A DNA stretch of 64,000 nucleotides from Betaproteobacteria bacterium UBA1934. Lineage in GTDB: Bacteria > Pseudomonadota > Gammaproteobacteria > Burkholderiales > Rhodocyclaceae. Numbering within the stretch: the stretch's first letter is position 1; every line of letters starts with the position of its first letter. The DNA lies in assembly GCA_002337055.1 (NCBI GenBank), contig DDFG01000001.1:583252-647251 (forward strand), read 5' to 3'. Below are positions 34,653 to 45,571 of this stretch, piece by piece. A program made the position numbers and the translations under genes. Below the pieces are notes generated by a model. The model saw nothing but the letters and a program-made list of their open reading frames with translations, made no database searches and had not been told where the DNA came from.

Positions 34653-35417
34653 ATGAACGAAGCGCCGGCGCCCGAAGAACTGCTCTCCCGTATCCGTGTT
34701 GTCCTTTCGCGGCCTAGTCATCCGGGCAATATCGGCGCCGCGGCGCGGGCGATGAAGGTGATGGGCCTTACGCGACTCTATCTGGTCACACCGGAGCGGT
34801 TTCCCGATGCGGAGGCGACGGCACGGGCAACCGGTGCCGCCGATCTGCTCGAACGGGCGACAGTGTGCGCGACGCTGGACGAAGCGCTGGCTGACACGAT
34901 CCACGCCGTCGCCCTCTCGGCGCGCCAGCGCGATCTGGGACCCGTGCCGCAGCCCGTGCGCCCGGCAGTGGCCGAGCTGCTCGAACAGGCGGCGTTGGGC
35001 GAAGTGGCGCTGGTGTTCGGCAACGAAACAGTTGGTCTTTCCAATGACGAAGTGCAGCGCTGCCAGGCGGCGGTGAGCATTCCGACCAATCCCGCATTCA
35101 GTTCGCTTAATCTCGGCGCAGCGGTGCAGGTGCTGTGTTACGAAATCCGCATGGCTGCCTACGCCGGCCAGAAGATGCCTACCTCGCCGAGACGGGTCAC
35201 GCCCAATGTTTCGCGGGCAGCTACCTTGCAGGAGCAGGAAGGTTTCTACCAGCATCTGGAGGAGGTGATGATCGCCACCCGCTTCCTCGATCCGGCCAAA
35301 CCCAAGCGGCTCGTACCCAAGTTGCGCCGATTGTTCGGCCGGGCGAAACTGGAAATCGACGAGGTTAATATTCTGCGCGGCATCCTGACGGCGACGCAGA
35401 CGCCGCCGCGCGACTGA
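34653..35417 (+). CDS. trmJ: tRNA (cytidine/uridine-2'-O-)-methyltransferase TrmJ
   Basis: TrmJ methylates the ribose at position 32 of certain tRNAs. The start at 34653 (MNEAPAPEELLSRIRVVL) gives 254 residues. The SPOUT domain has the motif LSRPSHPGNIGAAARAMKVMG, the LVFGNETVGLSN segment and the knot end IPTNPAFSSLNLGAAVQVL. A C-terminal extension of about 80 residues, ending near RLFGRAKLEIDEVNILRGIL, matches TrmJ rather than other SpoU proteins. It diverges from suhB. Confidence 0.93.
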   Translation: MNEAPAPEELLSRIRVVLSRPSHPGNIGAAARAMKVMGLTRLYLVTPERFPDAEATARATGAADLLERATVCATLDEALADTIHAVALSARQRDLGPVPQPVRPAVAELLEQAALGEVALVFGNETVGLSNDEVQRCQAAVSIPTNPAFSSLNLGAAVQVLCYEIRMAAYAGQKMPTSPRRVTPNVSRAATLQEQEGFYQHLEEVMIATRFLDPAKPKRLVPKLRRLFGRAKLEIDEVNILRGILTATQTPPRD

Positions 35418-35807
35418 TTACACTTTCAGGTTGAAGCCGAGGTCGATTTCGCTGGCCGCCTGGCCACCGCGCAGGCCCCAGTTGTCGAGCGGCGGCTCGT
35501 TGAGGACGATGAAGACATCGTCCGGCGCGATGCCGATTTCACCGAAGCGCCGAACGATACCCTGATACAGCGCTATTTTGGCGGCCAGAGAACGGCCTGG
35601 GAATAACGTGATGTCGACCAGCGTGAAGTTCGCGGTCTTGCCGGGCGGAACCGCCCAATGTTCAGGTCGATGCTCGATGTAGCGGATATTGCGGTCGCCT
35701 TCCGGTACCTTTAACGCCTCACGCTGGGTCTGATAGACCGCTTCGATGAGAAAGGCCACTTCGTCGGCCGGGCGGGGCGTGCGGGTTTCGATGCGGGCGA
35801 GGGGCAT
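35418..35807 (-). CDS. tautomerase-family protein
   Basis: The 129-residue protein begins MPLARIETRTPR, exposing the N-terminal Pro that acts as the base in 4-oxalocrotonate tautomerase relatives. Its length is that of a two-unit member (two beta-alpha-beta repeats, about 1-60 and 62-129), and the segment VLNEPPLDNWGLRGGQ near the end is typical of this group. The substrate is unknown. It converges directly on trmJ; the two stop codons are adjacent. Confidence 0.8.
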   Translation of the reverse strand: MPLARIETRTPRPADEVAFLIEAVYQTQREALKVPEGDRNIRYIEHRPEHWAVPPGKTANFTLVDITLFPGRSLAAKIALYQGIVRRFGEIGIAPDDVFIVLNEPPLDNWGLRGGQAASEIDLGFNLKV

Positions 35808-35995
35808 GGTGTCGTCCTGATGGTGAAAGAATGCAAGCGATTCAATTATCTATCGTTTTTTCAAGAAAGCGACTAGAATTCGGGCCGTTCCGCGCCTCTC
35901 AGTCTGCGCCACGCCTGCTGCACCCATCCCATCTGCCTTTGACTGGCGCCCAGGTTTGCAACGGGCGACAGGCCGATAATCTCTCTGGAATACCC

Positions 35996-37456
35996 ATGTC
36001 CTTTGCTACCCTAGGGTTGGCGGATGAACTCGTTCGCGCAGTCGCCGATCTCGGTTACGTCACCCCAACCCCGATTCAAACCCAAGCCATTCCCGCCGTT
36101 CTGGCGGGTGGCGATCTGCTGGCCGGCGCTCAGACCGGCACCGGCAAAACAGGCGGATTCACGCTGCCTATCCTGCAACGCCTGATTTCCAGGCCGTCGA
36201 GCGGCGCGGGCCGGATTCGCGTACTGGTGCTGGTGCCGACGCGCGAACTTGCGGCGCAAGTCGAGGAGTCGGTGCGCGCCTATGGCAAACATACGTCGGT
36301 GACCTCGCTGGTGATCTTTGGTGGCGTCGGCATCCATCCGCAAATCGCGGCGCTGAAGAAGCGGGTCGACATTCTGGTGGCGACGCCGGGCCGTCTCCTC
36401 GACCACGCCGGCCAGCGCACCGTCGATCTGAGCGGGGTGGAGACACTCGTGCTGGACGAAGCCGACCGCATGCTCGACATGGGCTTTATCCGCGACATCC
36501 GGAAGGTGCTCGCGCTGCTGCCTGCCAAGCGCCAGAATCTGCTGTTCTCCGCCACGTTCTCGAACGAGATCAAGGAACTGGCCGACAGCCTGCTCGACAA
36601 GCCGGCGCTGATCGAGGTGCCGCGCTGTACTGCCACCGCAGAGTTGATCCGGCAACGGGTCTATACGGTTGACCGCGATCAGAAACGTCGCCTGCTGGCG
36701 CATCTGATCAAGCAAAGCAACTGGCACCAGGTGCTGGTGTTTACCCGCACCAAGCACGCCGCCAATCGCCTGGCCGAACAATTGGGCGACGACGGCATCA
36801 CGGCGCTGGCGATCCACGGCAACAAGAGCCAGAGCGCCCGTACGCGGGCACTTTCCGAGTTCAAGAGCGGCGAGTTGCAGGTGCTGGTCGCCACTGACAT
36901 CGCGGCGCGCGGTATCGACATTGCGGAATTGCCGCATGTGGTGAATTTCGAATTGCCGAACGTGCCGGAAGACTATGTGCATCGCATCGGCCGCACCGGG
37001 CGTGCCGGGTCGGAAGGCGAGGCGGTGTCGCTGGTGTGTGTGGACGAACTGAAATTGCTGGCCGACATCGAGCGTCTGACCAAAAACAGGATTCCATCGG
37101 GTACCGTCGAAGGATTTGGTTGGGACCCGCAGGCCGAACCCAAACCGATCCAGAACGGGCGCAACCAGAAACAAGGTAGCGCGCGTCAACCGGCCGGTGG
37201 CAAGCCGCGTGGAGAGGCGGGCAAGCCGAAGCCGAAAACGGCGGAAAAACAATCGTCACGCCTGGCGCAGCACGCCTCGCAACGGGAAAGCGGTCAGAAG
37301 AACATACCCTCCGGCAAGGCTCAACCGCCATCCAAATCGCAGACGCCGGCCAAGGCCGTCGCCACCGGCAAGCCCGCCGGCTCGCCCGCGCGCACGGGCA
37401 AACCGGTCGCCGCGCTGCTGGGCGGCCACCGCCAGGGTGGCGGGCGGCATCGGTAA
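35996..37456 (+). CDS. rhlE: DEAD-box RNA helicase, RhlE type
   Basis: The 486-residue protein has the full helicase motif set: Q motif GYVTPTPIQTQAIP, Walker A AQTGTGKTGGF, PTRELAAQV, the TPGRLLDH block, DEAD written LDEADRMLDMGF, SAT as SATFS, then DIAARGID and HRIGRTGRAG. The first 350 residues form the helicase core. The last 110 are basic and low-complexity (Lys, Pro, Ala, Gln), probably for RNA binding. The ATG at 35996 begins MSFATLGL as in relatives; upstream in-frame codons have no family support. Likely roles are ribosome assembly and RNA turnover. Confidence 0.9.
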   Translation: MSFATLGLADELVRAVADLGYVTPTPIQTQAIPAVLAGGDLLAGAQTGTGKTGGFTLPILQRLISRPSSGAGRIRVLVLVPTRELAAQVEESVRAYGKHTSVTSLVIFGGVGIHPQIAALKKRVDILVATPGRLLDHAGQRTVDLSGVETLVLDEADRMLDMGFIRDIRKVLALLPAKRQNLLFSATFSNEIKELADSLLDKPALIEVPRCTATAELIRQRVYTVDRDQKRRLLAHLIKQSNWHQVLVFTRTKHAANRLAEQLGDDGITALAIHGNKSQSARTRALSEFKSGELQVLVATDIAARGIDIAELPHVVNFELPNVPEDYVHRIGRTGRAGSEGEAVSLVCVDELKLLADIERLTKNRIPSGTVEGFGWDPQAEPKPIQNGRNQKQGSARQPAGGKPRGEAGKPKPKTAEKQSSRLAQHASQRESGQKNIPSGKAQPPSKSQTPAKAVATGKPAGSPARTGKPVAALLGGHRQGGGRHR

Positions 37457-37514
37457 TCGTTGAGGGCCAGTCGACCGCGTCGCGTTTTTCGACGATCCGG
37501 TTCAGGAATAGAAA

Positions 37515-37547
37515 ACGCGGCGCCGGTTCCGGTCGCCGCGTATTTTT
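37515..37547. terminator. bidirectional intrinsic terminator between rhlE and ettA
   Basis: ACGCGGCG (37515-37522) pairs with CGCCGCGT (37534-37541), with an inner CCGG pairing, and is followed by TTTTT at 37543-37547. On the minus strand the stem is followed by TTTT, so it can also end the ettA transcript. It lies between the two convergent stop codons. Confidence 0.85.
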
Positions 37548-37553
37548 GTCAGC

Positions 37554-39218
<1,665 letters not shown>

Positions 39219-39401
39219 TGTGATTTTGATGAGGATTGGAAAAACGCTCAGTTTACCTGTGTTTGGCTTGCGCCGCGACGAGTGAGATTGGCTGGGCCAT
39301 GTAACGCAAGTGCAACAACTCGATACAATTTGCGGATGCTTTATGGCAGACGAGCCGGTAACATGGCGTTTCGTCGTCCGTCTCTTTAAACCTAACACAC
39401 C

Positions 39402-40544
39402 ATGCCGCCATTCGATCCATTGCCGGACCACCGCTTTGCCGCGAGCGCCAGCGTTACGGCCCTGACCTTGGCCTTGCTGGGTGGTTGCGCCTCGCCTTCG
39501 GCACCCAAGGTGGATGAAGTCAAGGTCCGCCAGTTTGCAGGCAAGGGTTACCAGACCGATCGCCAGTTTTCATTCACCACCAGTTTCCTCAGTTGGGAGG
39601 TGGAAGGGCGACCGGTCGATCTCACCTTGGCAATGCCCTCCGGCGTGGGCGGGCGCGTGCCGCTCATTGTCTACCTGCCTGGACTGGGTGAGGGGCGTAA
39701 TGCCGGCATGGCCTGGCGCACAGCCTGGGCAGCGAGTGGCTATGCGGTGTTGTGCCTGCAAGCCTTGCCGGAAGATGCACGGGCCTGGAGCTCGCCGCAG
39801 GCGCGGGCGGGCGATTTCGCTTTGCTGGCGCGTGAACGCTATTCCAGCCGCGCCATGGGCAGCCGTCTGGCGACGGTCGCGGCGATCCTGAACGAGGTTG
39901 TTCGGCGCCAGGCGAATGCAGATGCTGTGTTCGGCCAGGTCGACACCGAGCGCGTGGCCATCGCCGGATTCGATATCGGCGCCTATGCCGCCATGGCACT
40001 GGCCGGCGAACGCATCCGCGACGTCAACGCGCCGCTCTTGCCGGCACGGGTACGGGCGGTTGTGGCACTCAGTCCGTTTGCCGATTTTTCGGGCGCTGCT
40101 TTTGCCGACCGCTATACCGGCATTCGTCTGCCGGTACTGTCGGTGACTGGCAGCCAAGATACCGACGCGCTCGGTGTAGTGACCTCGGCGGCTGTTCGCC
40201 GTGCGCCGTTCGAATACATGCCGGCCGGAGGCAAGGTTCTGCTCAATCTCAATGGCGTGACTCATGCCACGCTTTCCGGGCGGGGCGCTGCCACGCAGAT
40301 TGAAGAGGAGCCCGCTTTATTCGAGATGAGCGCTCGTCGGCGCAGCAAGAACGAAGCAGAAATGATGGATCCCGCTGAGCGCCAGATGGGACCGACCTTG
40401 CAGGCGATTGGCGAAACGGCTATCCGCAGCGTGACGACCGCGTTTTTCGATGCGCACTTGAAAGACGACAGCATCGCCGGCGATTGGCTGGGCCGCGATG
40501 CCGGCCGCTGGCTGGCCGGGCGAGGCGAATTGCGGCGCAAATAG
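39402..40544 (+). CDS. alpha/beta-hydrolase-fold lipoprotein with Asp at the nucleophile site
   Basis: The 380-residue protein has a signal peptide ending in the lipobox LLGGC, with Cys29 as the acylated residue, so it should be membrane-anchored in the periplasm. The body is an alpha/beta hydrolase of the dienelactone hydrolase or chlorophyllase type (LIVYLPGLGEGRNAGMAW, VAIAGFDIGAYAAMAL). At the nucleophile elbow the usual Ser is Asp191 (GFDIG instead of GxSxG). Some alpha/beta hydrolases (dehalogenases, epoxide hydrolases) use Asp, but this family normally uses Ser. The later TGSQDTDA and THATLSG segments could supply the acid and the base. Confidence 0.7.
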   Translation: MPPFDPLPDHRFAASASVTALTLALLGGCASPSAPKVDEVKVRQFAGKGYQTDRQFSFTTSFLSWEVEGRPVDLTLAMPSGVGGRVPLIVYLPGLGEGRNAGMAWRTAWAASGYAVLCLQALPEDARAWSSPQARAGDFALLARERYSSRAMGSRLATVAAILNEVVRRQANADAVFGQVDTERVAIAGFDIGAYAAMALAGERIRDVNAPLLPARVRAVVALSPFADFSGAAFADRYTGIRLPVLSVTGSQDTDALGVVTSAAVRRAPFEYMPAGGKVLLNLNGVTHATLSGRGAATQIEEEPALFEMSARRRSKNEAEMMDPAERQMGPTLQAIGETAIRSVTTAFFDAHLKDDSIAGDWLGRDAGRWLAGRGELRRK

Positions 40545-40576
40545 CAGCGCCAGAACGGCGCGAGGGAGAGTTCAGC

Positions 40577-40918
40577 ATGGCAGAGTTCGAACATTTTGCG
40601 CAGGATATCCGCGAGATCGAAACTGAGATCGCCCGAAAGGGCATTGTGCTTGGAATTGACTGGAACGATACCGTGCAGGTTCGCCAGCTCGCTCACGAAG
40701 CCGTTCATCACCATGCCGAAGTTGTTCGGTATGTCGCCGAGGCCGACCTGGCAGATTCCCGCGCGCGGGCCAAGCTGGATCTCTTCGGGTTAGCCGCCAC
40801 GATGCTGCGCATCATGCAGGACAGTGCGGAAGAAGGTCTTGAAAGCCATGGCGGCCCGATCTGGAAGGCGTTCGCCAAAGCGCTCTGGGCTGAAGTGGGC
40901 ACCGGCGCTGCCAACTGA
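40577..40918 (+). CDS. small conserved-looking helical protein, function unknown
   Basis: I do not recognise this 113-residue protein. It starts MAEFEHFAQDIREIE with a ribosome site (GGGAGAG, 40564-40570) suitably upstream. It is acidic and helical, without a signal or membrane segment. A His-rich stretch EAVHHHAEVV lies near residue 50. It follows the hydrolase by 32 bases on the same strand and may be co-transcribed with it. Confidence 0.65.
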   Translation: MAEFEHFAQDIREIETEIARKGIVLGIDWNDTVQVRQLAHEAVHHHAEVVRYVAEADLADSRARAKLDLFGLAATMLRIMQDSAEEGLESHGGPIWKAFAKALWAEVGTGAAN

Positions 40919-40989
40919 GTCGTGATCGTCACGCTGAAAGGCGGCTACAATCTCAGGAGCATGATTGATTCTTGCGCCTGGGGAATGCC

Positions 40990-43900
40990 ATGAACGTCGC
41001 CGATCTTAACGCCCGAACCCGCCAATTGCTGTCACAACCTCGAACCCGCAAGATCGGTCTTTGGGTGGTCGGCATCATTGTTGCCATTGCGGTACTCGGG
41101 TTTCTGGTGGTGCCGCCAGTCGCCAAGTCGTTGCTGATCGACAAGCTCTCGGAGGCGCTGCACCGCGAAGTGGCGATTGAACGCATCGCCGTCAATCCGT
41201 TCTTGTTGACCGCCGACGTGCAGGGGGTCACCGTCAAGAGCCGCGAGGGCTACGAGATGGCCGGCTTTGACAGGCTTCACGTCGACCTTGCGCTGTCGTC
41301 GCTGTTTCGCGCCGCCCCGGTTATCGAAGAGTTGACCTTGACCGGCCCGCGCGTCCTGGTGGCGCGACTGGCCGAGAACCGGTACGACATCTCCGATCTA
41401 ATCGACGAATGGAGCGCGCCCAAAACCCCGCCGCCCCCCGAAGGGCCGCCACCGCGCTTCGCGGTCAACAACATTCGGGTTGAAAATGGCAAACTGGTGC
41501 TGGACGACCGCTTAAAGGGCGTGACGCACACGGTTACTGACCTGAAGATAGGTTTGCCGTTCATCTCCAGCCTTCCCTCGCAAACGGCAATTTTTGTCGA
41601 ACCGCTGCTTTCAGCGAATATCAACGGCGCACCCCTACACCTCAAAGGCAAGACTCGGCCATTTGAAGCGACGCATGAGAGCGAACTGGCGCTTGATCTC
41701 GATCACGTCGATCTGGTGAGCTACCTGGCCTATTTGCCGGTCAAGCTCCCGTTTGCGGTCAAGAGCGCCAGGCTGGACAGCGAGCTGAAGCTGATCTTTC
41801 GTCAGCCAGGCAAAGAACCGGGGGCGCTCAAACTGGCAGGCGCCGCGCATCTGAGCGATCTCGCGCTGACCGAAAATCAGGGAACGCCGCTGATTGCCTG
41901 GAAGCGCCTGGATATCGGTCTCAACGAAGTCGACCTGCTGAACAACAAGGCAGCTTTTGGCGAGATCAAACTGAGCGGATTGCGGCAGGTTTTTCGCGTC
42001 GATACCTCCGGCCGATTGAATTGGCCGGAGATGGCGCGATCGCTGGCCAGCGCCGATACGGCTGCCTCCCGCGATACAAAGTCCAAACCGCAAACACCGT
42101 TTGGCGTGACCATTGCCAACGTGATTCTGGAAGACGCCGGCTGGCATTGGCGCGAAGATGGACGCCCAAAGCTTGCGGAAGGACAACAACTTTCCTTGAA
42201 GCAGGTGATGGTCAAAGGGATTGCGATCGCCTCGGGCGAGCAGAAGTTGGAGGTTGCCGATGTTGCGGTTCAGGGGCTCGATGTGCGCCTGTTCCACGAC
42301 GAAAAAGGTTTGTTGACCGTGCCGCCCAGCACGCCATCGCGATCCGACAGTCCACCTTGGCTGGTCGTGGTCGACAAATTCGCCCTGCGTGACGGCAGCG
42401 TGCGCTATGAAGAGCTGAGTCTGAAGGACAAGGTGGTCGAGCGTATCGATGGTCTGCAGATCGAGGTTGCCGGCCTATCAACCAAGCCGGGAGCGCGTGC
42501 CACGGTCAACGTCGAGGGCAAGGTCAATCAGCAGGGTAAACTCAAGGTGTCGGGTGATCTCGTTCAGCAGCCGCTCAAGGCGAATTTCGACCTTGATGTT
42601 GCCGGGGTACCCATCGTTCCCGCCCAGCCGCTGTTTGACGAAAAGCTCAACGTGACTTTTCTCCGCGGGCGCGTGTCGGCCAAGGGCAAACTTAATGTCT
42701 TCGACGACAAGGGCAGTATCGCAGGCGGTTTCCTGGGGCAGGCCGGGGTGGCCGATTTGCACGCCATCGACAAGATCAATAACACCGATCTGTTGCGCTG
42801 GAGGTCATTGGCATTCAATCGCGTCGATGCACAATTCAAACCGCTTGCGTTGCGCATCGGTGACATTGCGCTCAGCGATTTCTACGCGCGCATGATCGTC
42901 ACGCCAGAAGGGAAGATCAATTTGAGCCAGATCGTCCGTCAACCGGAAGAGGCGGGACCGGCTGCGTCGCTGGCTGGATCCATGCCGGCTTCCGGCAAGG
43001 CGACCGCCAAGCTGGCGAGCGCGGATGGCGCCGAGAAACCCATGCTGCCGGTCGCGATCGACCGCATCACGTTTCAGAACGGACGCGTCAATTTTTCGGA
43101 TCTCTTTGTGCGCCCCAATTATGCAGTCGTGGTCAACAAGTTGAATGGCTCTGTCAAGGGTCTTTCGTCAGCGCCGGATAGTCGTGCGGATCTCGAGTTG
43201 CATGGCAGTTACGGCAATGCGGCGCCGGTTGATATCCTCGCCAAGCTCAATCCCTTGGCGGCTAATACCTATCTGGACCTCAAAGGGGAAATCCGGGGTG
43301 TTGATTTGACGACACTATCGACCTATTCAGGGAAATATGCCGGTTACGCAATCGAAAAAGGCAAGCTATCCTTATACGTTGCTTACAAGCTGGAAAACAG
43401 CCAGTTAAACGCCGAGAACCGGGTTTTCCTCGATCAGCTCACCTTCGGTGACAAGGTCGACAGCCCGGACGCGACCACCTTGCCCGTCAAGTTTGCTGTT
43501 GCGCTACTCAAGAACAGCAAGGGTGAGATCGACATCAATCTCCCGATCTCGGGATCGCTAAACGATCCGCAATTCTCGCTAGGCGGAGTGATCATCAAGG
43601 TGATCGTTAATTTGTTCGTCAAGGCAGTCACGTCGCCCTTCGCCCTGATTGGCTCCATGTTTGGCGGCGGCGCCGAATTGTCCAAGGTGGAATTCGAGGC
43701 AGGTCATTCGCAATTGACCCCAGAAGCGACCAAGACGTTGGAGACCATGGCCAAAGCCATGCTTGACCGTCCTGCGTTGAAACTCGAAGTGACTGGGCGA
43801 GCCAACCCCGTCGCCGATCTGGAAGGCGCCCGGCGCGCGGCTCTGGACCGCATGGTGCGCTCAGAAAAACAGAAAGATCTGGTCAAGAAAGGCCTGGAAG

Positions 43901-44253
43901 CCGATTCGATCAGCAAGATTCAGCTCGATGCCAAGGAATACCCGGAATATCTGGCGCGCGTGTATAAAGATGCAAAATTCGACAAGCCGCGCAACTTTGT
44001 CGGTCTGACCAAGGGTCTTCCGGTCGAGGAAATGGAGAAGCTGCTGCTGGCACATACTGAACTGGGCGACGAAGACTTCCGACGGCTCGCGATGAGGCGC
44101 GGGCAAGTGGTGCAGGCCTGGCTTGTCAGCGAGGGCAAGGTGCCGATGGAACGGGTATTCCTGCTTGCGCCCAAGGTCGGCGACGACAAGAAGGGCGGTG
44201 AAAAAGACGGCGGAAAGGGCAGCCCTTCGCGCGTTGATTTCTCGTTGCAATGA
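40990..44253 (+). CDS. DUF748-family AsmA-like protein with C-terminal OmpA-like part
   Basis: This 1087-residue protein has one N-terminal membrane helix (about 21-44) and a very long periplasmic part of repeated beta segments typical of AsmA/TamB-like proteins, which are thought to form lipid-conducting bridges between the membranes. DUF748 motifs include FLLTADVQGVTVKSREG near the start and the LDLKGEIRGVDLTTLSTYSGKYAGY region, read in two parts. After about residue 895 a partial OmpA-like segment occurs (VEFEAGHSQLTPEATKTLE). I prefer the ATG at 40990 to a TTG at 40972. Its substrate is unknown. Confidence 0.82.
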   Translation: MNVADLNARTRQLLSQPRTRKIGLWVVGIIVAIAVLGFLVVPPVAKSLLIDKLSEALHREVAIERIAVNPFLLTADVQGVTVKSREGYEMAGFDRLHVDLALSSLFRAAPVIEELTLTGPRVLVARLAENRYDISDLIDEWSAPKTPPPPEGPPPRFAVNNIRVENGKLVLDDRLKGVTHTVTDLKIGLPFISSLPSQTAIFVEPLLSANINGAPLHLKGKTRPFEATHESELALDLDHVDLVSYLAYLPVKLPFAVKSARLDSELKLIFRQPGKEPGALKLAGAAHLSDLALTENQGTPLIAWKRLDIGLNEVDLLNNKAAFGEIKLSGLRQVFRVDTSGRLNWPEMARSLASADTAASRDTKSKPQTPFGVTIANVILEDAGWHWREDGRPKLAEGQQLSLKQVMVKGIAIASGEQKLEVADVAVQGLDVRLFHDEKGLLTVPPSTPSRSDSPPWLVVVDKFALRDGSVRYEELSLKDKVVERIDGLQIEVAGLSTKPGARATVNVEGKVNQQGKLKVSGDLVQQPLKANFDLDVAGVPIVPAQPLFDEKLNVTFLRGRVSAKGKLNVFDDKGSIAGGFLGQAGVADLHAIDKINNTDLLRWRSLAFNRVDAQFKPLALRIGDIALSDFYARMIVTPEGKINLSQIVRQPEEAGPAASLAGSMPASGKATAKLASADGAEKPMLPVAIDRITFQNGRVNFSDLFVRPNYAVVVNKLNGSVKGLSSAPDSRADLELHGSYGNAAPVDILAKLNPLAANTYLDLKGEIRGVDLTTLSTYSGKYAGYAIEKGKLSLYVAYKLENSQLNAENRVFLDQLTFGDKVDSPDATTLPVKFAVALLKNSKGEIDINLPISGSLNDPQFSLGGVIIKVIVNLFVKAVTSPFALIGSMFGGGAELSKVEFEAGHSQLTPEATKTLETMAKAMLDRPALKLEVTGRANPVADLEGARRAALDRMVRSEKQKDLVKKGLEADSISKIQLDAKEYPEYLARVYKDAKFDKPRNFVGLTKGLPVEEMEKLLLAHTELGDEDFRRLAMRRGQVVQAWLVSEGKVPMERVFLLAPKVGDDKKGGEKDGGKGSPSRVDFSLQ

Positions 44254-44322
44254 TGGCGTGCCCGCTGGCGGACCAATACGTCCGCCGGCCGTTGCGCGAT
44301 GTCGTGTCTGCGGGGTTCAGCG

Positions 44323-44353
44323 CTGTCGGCAGAACGTGGTGTTCTGCCGACAG
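44323..44353. terminator. 13-base perfect hairpin between convergent genes
   Basis: CTGTCGGCAGAAC (44323-44335) and its exact complement (44341-44353) enclose a 5-base loop. It lies between the DUF748 stop and the ltaE stop. No T-run follows on either strand, so termination may be weak or Rho-assisted; transcript-end protection is another possible role. Confidence 0.55.
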
Positions 44354-44368
44354 ATATTGATCGCCTAC

Positions 44369-45415
44369 CTAGCCCGCCAATACGGACTGCAGATCGTCCG
44401 CCAGCGCGTCGACGGCCGCCTCGTCGGTTGCCCAGGAACACATCAGACGGGCACCGCCGCCAATGAAGGTGTAGAACACCCATCCTTTGGCGTGCATGGC
44501 TTCGATAGCGTGTTTCGGCAGATTGACGAAAACGCCGTTCGCTTCGGTCGGGAGCAGCATTTCGGCACCGGGAATTGCTGCGATGCGGCCCGCCAGCCGT
44601 TGCGCCATTGTGTTGGCGTGGGCGGCGTGGCGCAGCCAGTTGTCCTGATCGAGCATCGCCAGCCACGGAGCCGAGAGAAAGCGCATTTTCGAGGCAAGTT
44701 GCCCCGCCTGCTTGCAGCGGTATTCAAATTCCTCGCCTAGGGAGCGGTCGAAAAAGACGATCGCCTCGCCAATCGGCAAGCCCATCTTGGTGCCGCCGAA
44801 ACACAGCACGTCTACCCCGGCCCGCCAGCTGATATCGGCCGGGGTGCAACCGAGCGCCGCCACGGCATTCGCGAAGCGGGCACCATCCATCTGCACCTTG
44901 AGACCGTGTTCGTGCGCCAGTCGCGAAAGCCCGGCGACTTCGCCGATCTGGTAGATCGTGCCCAGTTCGGTGCTTTGCGTCAGGCTGAGCACGCGCGGGC
45001 GAGGGTAGTGGATGTCGTTGCGGTAGTGGATGAGATCATGCACGCCCTGCGCGGTGAGTTTTCCCTGGCGATGTGGCGATAGCAGCAGCTTGGAGCCGTT
45101 CGAGAAAAACTCCGGCGCGCCGCATTCGTCGGTGGCGACGTGAGCGGTGTCCGTGCAGATGACGCCCTGGTACGACTGGCAGAGCGCGGCCAGGGAGAGG
45201 GAATTCGCAGCCGTGCCATTGAAGACGAAAAAGATGTCGCAGTCGGTTTCGAAGATTTCACGCATGCGGTCGCAGACTTCGTGCGTCGCGTCGTCGTTGC
45301 CGTATGAGGGTACCCATCCGGCGCTGGCGGCGTTGAAGGCGGTCAGCGCTTCGGGACAGATGCCTGCGGTGTTGTCGCTGGCGAATTGGGTCTTCCAGCC
45401 GGGGGGATGATTCAT
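44369..45415 (-). CDS. ltaE: low-specificity L-threonine aldolase
   Basis: LtaE is a PLP enzyme that splits threonine and allo-threonine to glycine and acetaldehyde. The 348-residue protein has FASDNTAGICPEAL at the N-terminus, the substrate-binding GNDDATHEV, the PLP-binding MDGARFANAVAAL and the catalytic Lys in CFGGTKMGLPIGEA. The length is normal. It diverges from the YgiQ gene, with about 150 bases between the starts. Confidence 0.92.
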   Translation of the reverse strand: MNHPPGWKTQFASDNTAGICPEALTAFNAASAGWVPSYGNDDATHEVCDRMREIFETDCDIFFVFNGTAANSLSLAALCQSYQGVICTDTAHVATDECGAPEFFSNGSKLLLSPHRQGKLTAQGVHDLIHYRNDIHYPRPRVLSLTQSTELGTIYQIGEVAGLSRLAHEHGLKVQMDGARFANAVAALGCTPADISWRAGVDVLCFGGTKMGLPIGEAIVFFDRSLGEEFEYRCKQAGQLASKMRFLSAPWLAMLDQDNWLRHAAHANTMAQRLAGRIAAIPGAEMLLPTEANGVFVNLPKHAIEAMHAKGWVFYTFIGGGARLMCSWATDEAAVDALADDLQSVLAG

Positions 45416-45571
45416 GCGGCGCTCCTGGGTCCAAAGTGAGTGATTATAAATCGGACTGAGACTCCGCGACGCCCATTCGGCGGGCTTGTCCGGGTTTCTG
45501 TCGGGCAGGTTTCGGCGATATTTCCAGGTTTGTCGGCGGAAGGTGGCGGAAACGTGCGAAAATTCGCCCCC

